This document shows positions 1 to 5,627 of a DNA stretch of 5,879 bases, one piece after another. A program made the position numbers and the translations under genes. Location: the NCBI GenBank assembly GCA_945916045.1, contig CAMEGH010000038.1, positions 1-5,879 of the forward strand. The letters are read 5' to 3'. Each line of letters begins with the position of its first letter. Position 1 is the first letter of the stretch. The notes below the pieces were generated by a model that was given only the letters and a program-made list of their open reading frames with translations, did not search any database and was not told where the DNA came from. Source of the stretch: an uncultured Candidatus Saccharibacteria bacterium (GTDB lineage: Bacteria; Patescibacteriota; Saccharimonadia; Saccharimonadales; Saccharimonadaceae).

Positions 1-1647
1 CTTGAAGATGCCTTTTTTAAAGAAATCGAATTTGGCACTGGCGGCCGCCGCGGCACGACAGGCGTGGGCTCGAATCGCATCAATAAAGTAACCGTGGGCG
101 AAAGCGCGCAGGCGCTGTGCCGGTACGCTAAATCGGTGGATGGTGACGCGCCAAATCGCGGTGTGGTGATTGCGTGCGATACGCGTTTGAGTTCAGACGA
201 GCTAAGCAAATTTACCGCCGAAGTTTGCGCGGCAAACGGGTTTAAGGTGTATTTGTTTGACGGTTTCCGTGCCACGCCAGAACTTAGTTTTGCGGTGCGA
301 CATTTGAACGCGGCGGTCGGTGTGGTGATCACCGCCAGTCACAATCCGCCAACCGACAACGGATTTAAAGCGTATTGGGATGACGGTGCGCAAGTAGTGC
401 CACCGCACGACAAAGGCATTATCGAAGAAGCGGCGCGTGGTGGCGAAATTGCCACGACCAATTTTGAAGAAGCGGTCGCAAGTGGCGCGATTGTGATGAT
501 TGGCGACGAAGTTGACGCTGCGTACGTTGAAACGGCCGCAAATGAGGCGGAAGGTACGCACCGCGATCTTGCAATTGTGTATTCGCCGCTGCACGGCACT
601 GGCCAAACTAACGTAATTCCGGTGCTTAAGCGGGCTGGATTTACCGATGTGCGCCCGGTCGCTGAACAAATGGTGCCCGATGGCAATTTCCCAACAATTC
701 CAAACGGCAAACCAAATCCCGAAGAAGAGCAAGCTAATGCCATGGCTGTGCAAAAAATGCTCGAAGAACGTGCTGATATTGCCATTACTAATGATCCAGA
801 CGCCGACCGAATTGGCGTGGTGGTGCGCCAAAACGACGAGCCGATTTACCTAAACGGTAACCAATCTGCGGCATTGGCGGCAGACTTTGTGCTGCGCCAT
901 TTGCAGGAAAAAGGCGAGCTTACCGCTGAACATTACGTGGCAAAAACCATTGTTACTACCGATTTGCTAAACGCGCTTGCAGCTACGCACGGCGTTTCGA
1001 TGTACGACAACATGCTGATTGGCTTTAAGTATATCGGCGAACTTATTCGCGCAAAAGAAGGCACCAACGAACAATTTGTGATCGGTGGCGAAGAAAGCTA
1101 CGGCCTACTAAAAGGCACCTATGCACGCGACAAAGACGGCGCAAGTGGTGCGCTTTTGTTGGCGGAATATGCGGCAGAACTGAAAGCGCGCAATTTAACG
1201 CTTTACGACCGATTGCTGCAATTATTTACCGAACATGGCGTCTATTTGGAAGGTTTGGTGAACGTACAGCTGCCCGGCGCCGATGGATTTGCCAAAATGC
1301 AGGGCATTATGGAGCGTTTGCGCAACGATCCGCCAGAAGTGTTGGCAGGGTATGAAGTCAGCGTAATGCGCGATTATTCAACGCTAAAGCAGCGCAATGT
1401 GGCAACTGGCGAAGAGCAAGCGATCGATTGCATTACCGGCAACGTGCTGGTATTTGAACTTGGCGATTCGCGCCGCCGCATTACCGTGCGCCCAAGCGGC
1501 ACCGAGCCAAAATTGAAGCTGTATGTGCAGTGGCATGAAGACGCCAAAGAGCAGCATCTTGAGGCGGTGCGCCAGCAATCAGCAGATATTAAAGATGCTT
1601 TGAGGCAGCTGGCCGTGGCGCTCGAAGAACAAATTATCGCGCAGTAG
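1..1647 (+). CDS. Phosphoglucomutase/phosphomannomutase (alpha-D-phosphohexomutase, PgcA/PGM2-like), 5' end missing
   Basis: Interconverts hexose 1-phosphate and 6-phosphate through a phosphoserine enzyme, feeding sugar-nucleotide and envelope polysaccharide synthesis; cytoplasmic. The frame is open from the first base, giving 548 codons before TAG. Codons 11-18 read FGTGGRRG and continue into the GVGSNRIN stretch, the N-terminal signature of the PGM2/PgcA group, so the real start is upstream and the GTG at 64 is internal. Visible in order, counted from base 1: catalytic phosphoserine loop TASHNP with Ser113, metal-binding loop DPDADR at 265-270, sugar-binding loop GEESYG at 363-368, and phosphate-binding loop RPSGTEP at 497-503. 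All four active-site loops are intact. Relatives are about 570-600 residues, so I estimate 25-45 residues are missing. It is first of four closely packed genes; recG follows after 3 bases. Glucose versus mannose preference, or a phosphopentomutase role, cannot be decided from sequence, so no symbol is given. Confidence 0.93.
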   Translation, partial: LEDAFFKEIEFGTGGRRGTTGVGSNRINKVTVGESAQALCRYAKSVDGDAPNRGVVIACDTRLSSDELSKFTAEVCAANGFKVYLFDGFRATPELSFAVRHLNAAVGVVITASHNPPTDNGFKAYWDDGAQVVPPHDKGIIEEAARGGEIATTNFEEAVASGAIVMIGDEVDAAYVETAANEAEGTHRDLAIVYSPLHGTGQTNVIPVLKRAGFTDVRPVAEQMVPDGNFPTIPNGKPNPEEEQANAMAVQKMLEERADIAITNDPDADRIGVVVRQNDEPIYLNGNQSAALAADFVLRHLQEKGELTAEHYVAKTIVTTDLLNALAATHGVSMYDNMLIGFKYIGELIRAKEGTNEQFVIGGEESYGLLKGTYARDKDGASGALLLAEYAAELKARNLTLYDRLLQLFTEHGVYLEGLVNVQLPGADGFAKMQGIMERLRNDPPEVLAGYEVSVMRDYSTLKQRNVATGEEQAIDCITGNVLVFELGDSRRRITVRPSGTEPKLKLYVQWHEDAKEQHLEAVRQQSADIKDALRQLAVALEEQIIAQ

Positions 1648-1650
1648 CTT

Positions 1651-3684
1651 GTGCTAGCGTCCTCTGTTTCCGAGCTCAAGGGGGTGGGCGAAAAGCTGAC
1701 GCAGGCGTTTGCTCGCGTGGGCATTCGTACTGTTGGCGATTTGATTGATTGGCTGCCGCGCCGACATGAAGATTTTTCGGCCGCTACCAGTATTGCGCAG
1801 CTAGAACCGGGCAAAGTAACAATTTTGGCGCGTTGCGAAAAAGTTGAAACCAGGCAGGTGCGCCGCGGTTTGCGCGTTACGACTGCCACGCTTACCGATG
1901 GCAAAGATAAGGTTCGCGCGGTGTGGTTTAATCAGCCGTACCGCGCCACGCAACTTTCACCCGACCAAGATTTTTTGTTTAGCGGTACGTTCGAATTTAC
2001 CTACAACCGCTACCAGCTCACGAATCCTGCGGTTGAAAAACCGCGCGCTTTCGCCGAAACTGAACCGACCGAATTTTTAGCACCAATCTACCGCGTCATT
2101 AAAGACATCAAGCCGCAACAACTGCGCAAATTGATTGAAAGCGTGCGCCCCACGATGGTTATGCTGCCCGAAACATTGCCAGAAAGTGTCATAAAAACAC
2201 AAGGGCTGCTTTCGCGCGGCGATGCCTACGTAGAAATGCATTTTCCCTCCAGCGAGGAGGCGCTCGCTCGTGCCAAGGAGCGCCTAGCGTTTGAAGAATT
2301 ATTTGAACTACTTATGGCGAGCCAGCTCAACAAGTGTGAAAATAGCAAGCTACAAGGTTGGGAGATTCCATTTGAGCAACCGCGCGTGGCGGAGTTTGTA
2401 AAGAATTTGCCATTTCCGTTAACGGGCGCGCAGCGTCGAGCGGCGTGGCAGATTATTCAAGATTTTGCATCAAGCGAGCCGATGAACCGGTTGCTACAGG
2501 GCGACGTTGGCTCGGGCAAAACGGTCGTGGCGGGCTTGGCGGCATATTCGTGCGCGCAAGCAGGGCTACAAACGGCTATCATGGCGCCAACCGAAATTCT
2601 TGCTTCGCAGCACGCCGAAACTTTGCACGGTTTGCTCGCACCGTTTGGTGTGAAAGTTGCGCTGCTAACGGGAAGCGTGAAGGGTGCGGCGCGCAAAACG
2701 CTTTTGCAAGAACTTTCGAACGGCGAAATCGATGTAATCGTCGGTACGCACGCGCTTATTCAAAAAACTGTGCACTATCATAAACTCGGTTTTGTAGTGA
2801 TCGACGAACAGCACCGTTTTGGTGTCAAGCAGCGCCAAACCTTGCTTGAAAAGTCGCCCTATATGCCGCATTTGCTGGCAATGACCGCCACGCCAATTCC
2901 ACGTTCGCTCCAACTAACAGTATTTGGTGAGCTCGAAGTAAGTGTGCTCGATGAACTTCCCGCTGGCCGCCGCCCAATCGCCACAAAAATTTGGCAACCA
3001 ACCAGCGCTGAGACGCTTTATGAAAAAATCGACGCCGAACTTGCCGCTGGTCGCCAAGCGTATATCATTTGCAGCCTGATTGACGAAAACCCCGAAAACG
3101 ATGTAAAGTCTGTCGAAGCTGAATACCGCAAATTGCGCAGCACGGTGTTTCGCCATCGCACGGTTGGGCTGCTGCACGGTAAATTATCTGCGGCCGAAAA
3201 AGAAGCTGTTATGCAGCAATTTGCCGACGGCGAAGTTGATATTTTAGTGAGTACTACGGTGGTAGAAGTGGGTGTAAACGTGCCAAACGCCACCGTGATT
3301 TTGATCGAAAACGCCGACCGATTTGGCTTGAGCCAACTACATCAATTACGTGGTCGTGTGGGGCGAAGTAGCTACCAAAGCTACTGTCATTTAGTGACGA
3401 GCGATAACAAAAAACCAACGCAGCGCCTGCGCGAAATCGAAAAATCAAACGATGGATTTTACCTAGCGGAAGCCGATTTGAAACTGCGCGGCCCCGGCGA
3501 AATCTACGGCCGCATGCAGCACGGCGCGCTTAATTTGCGCATTGCCACGCTCGCGGATACGAAACTTATCGCTCGCGCCCAGGCAGAAGCCAAGCGATTT
3601 ATCGATTCGGGAGAGGATTTGGTACAATATAAACAGTTATCAAGCCGCGTTCACAACTATCAGCGGCTTACGACACTAAATTAA
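1651..3684 (+). CDS. recG: ATP-dependent DNA helicase RecG
   Basis: Superfamily 2 branch-migration helicase that remodels stalled replication forks and Holliday junctions. At 677 residues it matches the usual length (E. coli about 690). In order: N-terminal helix-hairpin-helix-like segment beginning LKGVGEKL (residues 9-16); wedge OB-fold domain roughly 45-150; Walker A GDVGSGKT (284-291); DEQH box (385-388) within the typical VIDEQHRFG run; motif III TATPIPR (412-418); helicase C-terminal lobe with QLRGRVGR (565-572); and a TRG-like fork-translocation motif around RGPGEIYGRMQHG (613-625), where the usual TRQSG ending is changed. The GTG at 1651 is chosen because it places the conserved N-terminal segment at the expected distance; no Shine-Dalgarno sequence is visible before it. 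It lies in the same frame as the upstream mutase, separated only by TAG and one codon, so translation is probably coupled. Its TAA ends one base before the next ATG. Confidence 0.97.
   Translation: MLASSVSELKGVGEKLTQAFARVGIRTVGDLIDWLPRRHEDFSAATSIAQLEPGKVTILARCEKVETRQVRRGLRVTTATLTDGKDKVRAVWFNQPYRATQLSPDQDFLFSGTFEFTYNRYQLTNPAVEKPRAFAETEPTEFLAPIYRVIKDIKPQQLRKLIESVRPTMVMLPETLPESVIKTQGLLSRGDAYVEMHFPSSEEALARAKERLAFEELFELLMASQLNKCENSKLQGWEIPFEQPRVAEFVKNLPFPLTGAQRRAAWQIIQDFASSEPMNRLLQGDVGSGKTVVAGLAAYSCAQAGLQTAIMAPTEILASQHAETLHGLLAPFGVKVALLTGSVKGAARKTLLQELSNGEIDVIVGTHALIQKTVHYHKLGFVVIDEQHRFGVKQRQTLLEKSPYMPHLLAMTATPIPRSLQLTVFGELEVSVLDELPAGRRPIATKIWQPTSAETLYEKIDAELAAGRQAYIICSLIDENPENDVKSVEAEYRKLRSTVFRHRTVGLLHGKLSAAEKEAVMQQFADGEVDILVSTTVVEVGVNVPNATVILIENADRFGLSQLHQLRGRVGRSSYQSYCHLVTSDNKKPTQRLREIEKSNDGFYLAEADLKLRGPGEIYGRMQHGALNLRIATLADTKLIARAQAEAKRFIDSGEDLVQYKQLSSRVHNYQRLTTLN
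3620..3628 (+). promoter_or_regulatory. Possible internal extended -10 promoter in the recG 3' end
   Basis: TGGTACAAT fits an extended -10 element (TGn plus TACAAT, 5 of 6 to consensus). It lies 57 bases before the ATG of the gene at 3686 and has the same hexamer as the tRNA-Leu promoter in this window. No good -35 box is visible (best is TTATCG at 3599-3604, 3 of 6). It could give the last two operon genes their own transcript, but a chance match within coding sequence is quite possible. Confidence 0.3.
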
Positions 3685-3685
3685 T

Positions 3686-4510
3686 ATGTACGCAGGAACC
3701 ACTTTTCGAACAAAATCCGGCCGCATTATGGGCGTCCATCAGCGGATTGACCGAGTTGCCAAGCGCCAACTTCGGCCGCTTATTCCGCATGACGTACATT
3801 TTCCAGAAATTAAGCAAATTCTGCATTACGAGGGCAAAAACGGGCCCGATGGTATTAAGCGCAAAAGCCCCGCCAAAGACGAACCATGGCATTTTATCAA
3901 TCCAGAAGATCCAAACGACACAGCGCTGCTGGATATGATTACCGAACATCAGGAAAATCTAGCCGCCGCGTTGCAAGAAGAAAATATGGAGCGCGCCGCC
4001 TTTGAGGCTGCCTGGATGGCGCACGCGATTACCGACGGTTTGACGCCGGCGCACCATTATCCGTTTGAAGCTAAGCTTGAAGAGCTCCGCGGTGGCGAAG
4101 GAATTGAAACGCGCACCAGCGCAAAAGGCAAGATTTTGATGCCGGGTGAAACGCGGTTAGAGTCAATCGGCAACAACTGGGAATTTTGGGGCACAAAAGG
4201 CGTTATGACGACGCATCTTAGTTTTGAACTGGGCGTTGCAGTGGCCATTTCGACCGCAAAGCTTACGAATGTGCACCACAAATTTAATGGGCAAGATATT
4301 GCTGCGCTTGAAGCGCATGGTTTTCGCAAATTGTACGTTGATATTATGAATGAAGTCCACGCCATGAAAATGTACGACGAGTTCCAGAAAAAGGGCTGGA
4401 CGCGCCATTTGGCGAAGGAAACCACCAAAGAATTAGTGCCGCTTATCATTAAAGCGGTGGCTGCGGGGTGGTACACATCTATCATGGAATACGAGAGGCA
4501 GCGCGCATGA
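3686..4510 (+). CDS. Probable zinc-dependent phospholipase C / S1-P1 nuclease-fold hydrolase, cytoplasmic
   Basis: I do not recognise a named gene, but the 274-residue protein shows the metal-ligand pattern of the zinc-dependent phospholipase C / S1-P1 nuclease fold. Candidates are His18, Asp55, His69 (in PWHFIN), His113 and Asp117 plus His123 (in HAITDGLTPAHH, i.e. HxxxDxxxPxH), then His177 and Glu181 (HxxxE). From memory of the B. cereus enzyme (Asp55, His69, His118, Asp122, His128, His142, Glu146), the 14-, 4-, 6- and 4-residue spacings match; a roughly 40-residue insertion separates His123 from His177. Secreted relatives use an N-terminal Trp as a zinc ligand after signal cleavage; here there is no signal peptide, no hydrophobic segment and no Trp near the start, so the third site may differ or be absent. 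ATG 3686 is used because it follows the recG stop by one base and keeps His18; no Shine-Dalgarno is visible. Substrate unknown: phospholipid, nucleic acid or another phosphodiester are all possible. Its TGA overlaps the rsmD ATG. Confidence 0.72.
   Translation: MYAGTTFRTKSGRIMGVHQRIDRVAKRQLRPLIPHDVHFPEIKQILHYEGKNGPDGIKRKSPAKDEPWHFINPEDPNDTALLDMITEHQENLAAALQEENMERAAFEAAWMAHAITDGLTPAHHYPFEAKLEELRGGEGIETRTSAKGKILMPGETRLESIGNNWEFWGTKGVMTTHLSFELGVAVAISTAKLTNVHHKFNGQDIAALEAHGFRKLYVDIMNEVHAMKMYDEFQKKGWTRHLAKETTKELVPLIIKAVAAGWYTSIMEYERQRA
4493..4498 (+). promoter_or_regulatory. Ribosome binding site of rsmD
   Basis: GAGAGG ends 8 bases before the ATG at 4507. It is the only convincing Shine-Dalgarno-like sequence in front of a gene in this window. 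It supports starting rsmD at 4507 rather than at the in-frame ATG at 4468, which would add 13 unconserved residues and overlap the preceding gene by 43 bases. Confidence 0.6.
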
Positions 4511-5070
4511 GAATTCGTGTTATAGGTGGCGAATTTGGTGGCCGACAGCTTGATTCGCCACGCGGTCGCGGCACGCACCCAATGGGCGAGCGGATTCGCA
4601 ACGCGTTGTTTAATTCGATTCAGCACGAATTGCAGGGCGCCGAGGTGCTGGACGCGTACGCCGGTACGGGCGCGCTCGGGCTTGAAGCGCTGAGTCGCGG
4701 CGCAGCGCATGCTTCGTTTGTGGAAAGCGGGCGCGTGCCGCAAAAAATCATCGCAAATAACATTGACCGGCTTGGGCTCGACGAAGCGCGCGCCAAATTA
4801 TATCGTGCGCGCGTCAACTCGTGGATTTCTACCAATCCCGACGCAAAATTCGACGTAATCTTTGTCGATCCGCCGTATTATGATTTTGAGCGGCACTTAT
4901 CCACAGTCGAACGGCTTTTGGGGCTTCTCAAACCAGGGGCGCTTATGGTATTATCAAAACCAGGTAAGTGTGAGGAAAGTGTTAATCTAAGAGATAACAG
5001 GGACGTTGTGGTGGACGTAGCTCGAAGTTATTCTGGTGCTACCCTTGTATTTTACCGCAAAAAGGCTTAG
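4507..5070 (+). CDS. rsmD: 16S rRNA (guanine(966)-N2)-methyltransferase RsmD
   Basis: S-adenosylmethionine-dependent methyltransferase that makes m2G966 in helix 31 of 16S rRNA during small-subunit assembly. The 187-residue product begins with the family's RIRVIGGEFGGRQL opening (residues 2-15), then the PMGERIRNALFNSI segment (25-38) corresponding to the usual RPT-x-RVREALFN motif. The SAM-binding motif I is VLDAYAGTGALGLEAL (47-62) and the catalytic motif IV is DPPY (121-124). Length agrees with the family (about 180-200). The start is at 4507, where ATGA overlaps the stop of the preceding gene and GAGAGG lies 8 bases upstream. Many bacteria place coaD directly after rsmD; here a terminator follows instead. 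From about residue 154 onward codon use shifts (AGA, AGG, CTA, GTA and GCT appear) compared with the GCG/CGC-rich upstream part, while the reading frame and overall fold length stay normal. Confidence 0.95.
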   Translation: MRIRVIGGEFGGRQLDSPRGRGTHPMGERIRNALFNSIQHELQGAEVLDAYAGTGALGLEALSRGAAHASFVESGRVPQKIIANNIDRLGLDEARAKLYRARVNSWISTNPDAKFDVIFVDPPYYDFERHLSTVERLLGLLKPGALMVLSKPGKCEESVNLRDNRDVVVDVARSYSGATLVFYRKKA

Positions 5071-5088
5071 CGACGGCTGGGCCTTTTT
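5059..5088 (+). terminator. Intrinsic terminator of the mutase-recG-PLC-rsmD operon
   Basis: Positions 5059-5071 can pair with 5076-5088 in a continuous 13-bp stem (five A-U pairs, then GGC/GCC, two U-G wobbles, then AGC/GCT) closed by a GACG tetraloop, ending in five T. The left arm includes the last codons and the TAG stop of rsmD, so the hairpin overlaps the coding region. The A-run on the left arm would also give a U-tract on the opposite strand, so it might act in both directions. Confidence 0.8.
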
Positions 5089-5100
5089 GATTTGAGTGAT

Positions 5101-5129
5101 TTATTAATTTAGCGAAATTATGACATAAT
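5101..5129 (+). promoter_or_regulatory. Probable extended -10 promoter for the small gene at 5139
   Basis: TGACATAAT at 5121-5129 gives an extended -10 (TGn plus CATAAT). A weak -35 (TTATTA, 3 of 6) stands 17 bases upstream at 5101-5106. It lies in an AT-rich gap just after the operon terminator. Transcription would be expected to start around 5135-5137, only a few bases before the ATG at 5139, so the mRNA would have essentially no leader. Confidence 0.5.
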
Positions 5130-5138
5130 TAGTTCACT

Positions 5139-5405
5139 ATGGAAAAGCCTAGAAAGAATGCAGATACAGAGAAATCTCATGTTGAATGGTTTACGGAAGG
5201 CTACTCTGATGAATTTCAACCCGCAGCTATTGTTCGTTCAGTGCTACGAAATGAGCGTCCCAGGCTCGCGCCAGCTGCGTCGAGTGAGCGCACGGAGGGT
5301 CGTCCTACGAAGGCGCAAAAAATTATAGCGAGGCTAGACGAAAAGAATCGACAGAAGGCTGCATTGCGCAAGGAACTTGAATCCAAGAGTGTTACTTACG
5401 CCTGA
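5139..5405 (+). CDS. Small hypothetical protein, charged, helical C-terminus
   Basis: Unrecognised 88-residue protein. The composition is highly charged, with Lys, Arg and Glu throughout and no hydrophobic segment, so it is probably cytoplasmic. Residues 1-50 look largely unstructured (with an EWFTEGYSDEFQP patch at 16-28 carrying the aromatic residues), followed by a predicted long amphipathic or coiled-coil helix in about 57-83 (KAQKIIARLDEKNRQKAALRKELE region). That layout is common in small nucleic-acid- or ribosome-binding proteins, but no function is claimed. Support for being real: it is framed by its own promoter-like element and a downstream terminator, and it fills nearly all the space between them. 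No Shine-Dalgarno precedes the ATG. Codon use (AGA, AGG, CGA, AAG) differs from the operon upstream, which may mean recent acquisition, weak expression or a doubtful gene. Confidence 0.62.
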   Translation: MEKPRKNADTEKSHVEWFTEGYSDEFQPAAIVRSVLRNERPRLAPAASSERTEGRPTKAQKIIARLDEKNRQKAALRKELESKSVTYA

Positions 5406-5432
5406 TTTGCAGCAGTGTATCTCCAGCAAACA

Positions 5433-5458
5433 AAAAATCGCCCCAAAAGGCGATTTTT
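5433..5458. terminator. Bidirectional intrinsic terminator between the small gene and tRNA-Leu
   Basis: A perfect 10-bp inverted repeat (AAAAATCGCC / GGCGATTTTT) encloses a CCAAAA loop. The T-run at 5454-5458 serves plus-strand transcripts from the gene ending at 5405. The six-A run at 5432-5437 becomes a U-tract for minus-strand transcripts from the tRNA gene, whose 3' end is at 5473. Placement between two convergent genes fits a shared terminator. Confidence 0.88.
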
Positions 5459-5472
5459 CTCATAAGCTCACT

Positions 5473-5557
5473 TGGTGCGGATGAAAGGACTTGAACCTTC
5501 ACGCCCGAAAGCACTAGTTCCTAAGACTAGCGTGTCTACCAATTCCACCACATCCGC
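5473..5557 (-). tRNA. tRNA-Leu (anticodon UAG), CCA encoded
   Basis: An 85-base class II tRNA on the minus strand. The acceptor stem GCGGATG / CATCCGC pairs fully, followed by discriminator A and an encoded CCA (5473-5475). The D-arm has a 3-bp GTG/CAC stem with an 11-base loop containing GG. The anticodon stem CTAGT / ACTAG holds the loop CTTAGGA, placing anticodon TAG at 5521-5523 (plus coordinates), which reads CUN leucine codons. A 13-base variable region with a short TGC/GCG stem is typical of tRNA-Leu. The T-arm is GAAGG TTCAAGT CCTTT with one G-U pair. No intron or disrupted pair is seen. It has its own promoter and terminator, so it is probably a single-gene transcript. Confidence 0.97.
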
Positions 5558-5584
5558 AGGGCACTGGTAAGCTTACTTGTAGGT

Positions 5585-5613
5585 ATTGTAGCAAAATTTT
5601 GTGGGTATTTCTA
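5585..5613 (-). promoter_or_regulatory. Promoter of tRNA-Leu
   Basis: Read on the minus strand: -35 TAGAAA (5608-5613, 4 of 6), a 17-base spacer, and -10 TACAAT (5585-5590, 5 of 6) preceded by TGC, making an extended -10. Start would be near 5578, leaving about a 20-base leader for RNase P to remove before the tRNA 5' end at 5557. The spacer includes the palindrome CAAAATTTTG (5592-5601). The promoter lies after the stop codon of the upstream gene at 5628. Confidence 0.6.
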
Positions 5614-5627
5614 GTCTAAAACGCAGG

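Noticed and set aside
202..831. 209-residue minus-strand frame inside the mutase, and similar long antisense frames in recG and the PLC-like gene
   Set aside because: They are shadows produced by GC-biased codons in well-conserved genes; their translations look non-protein-like and have no motifs.
64..1647. Starting the mutase at GTG 64
   Set aside because: The conserved FGTGG motif lies upstream in the same open frame (codons 11-15), so position 64 is internal and the gene begins before the window.
4468..4506. Starting rsmD at ATG 4468
   Set aside because: It would add 13 unconserved residues and a 43-base overlap; ATG 4507 has a Shine-Dalgarno, the ATGA overlap and the family's typical N-terminus.
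4946..4954. TGGTATTAT extended -10-like site in rsmD
   Set aside because: Any transcript would meet the terminator at 5059-5088 before reaching a gene, and it has no strong -35.
5406..5472. Possible attachment site or integration remnant at the tRNA-Leu 3' end
   Set aside because: No second copy of the tRNA 3' end and no integrase-like gene was found in the window.
5567..5576. Palindrome GTAAGCTTAC between the tRNA and its promoter
   Set aside because: A 10-base palindrome is expected several times by chance in 5.9 kb; no second copy or operator context is seen.
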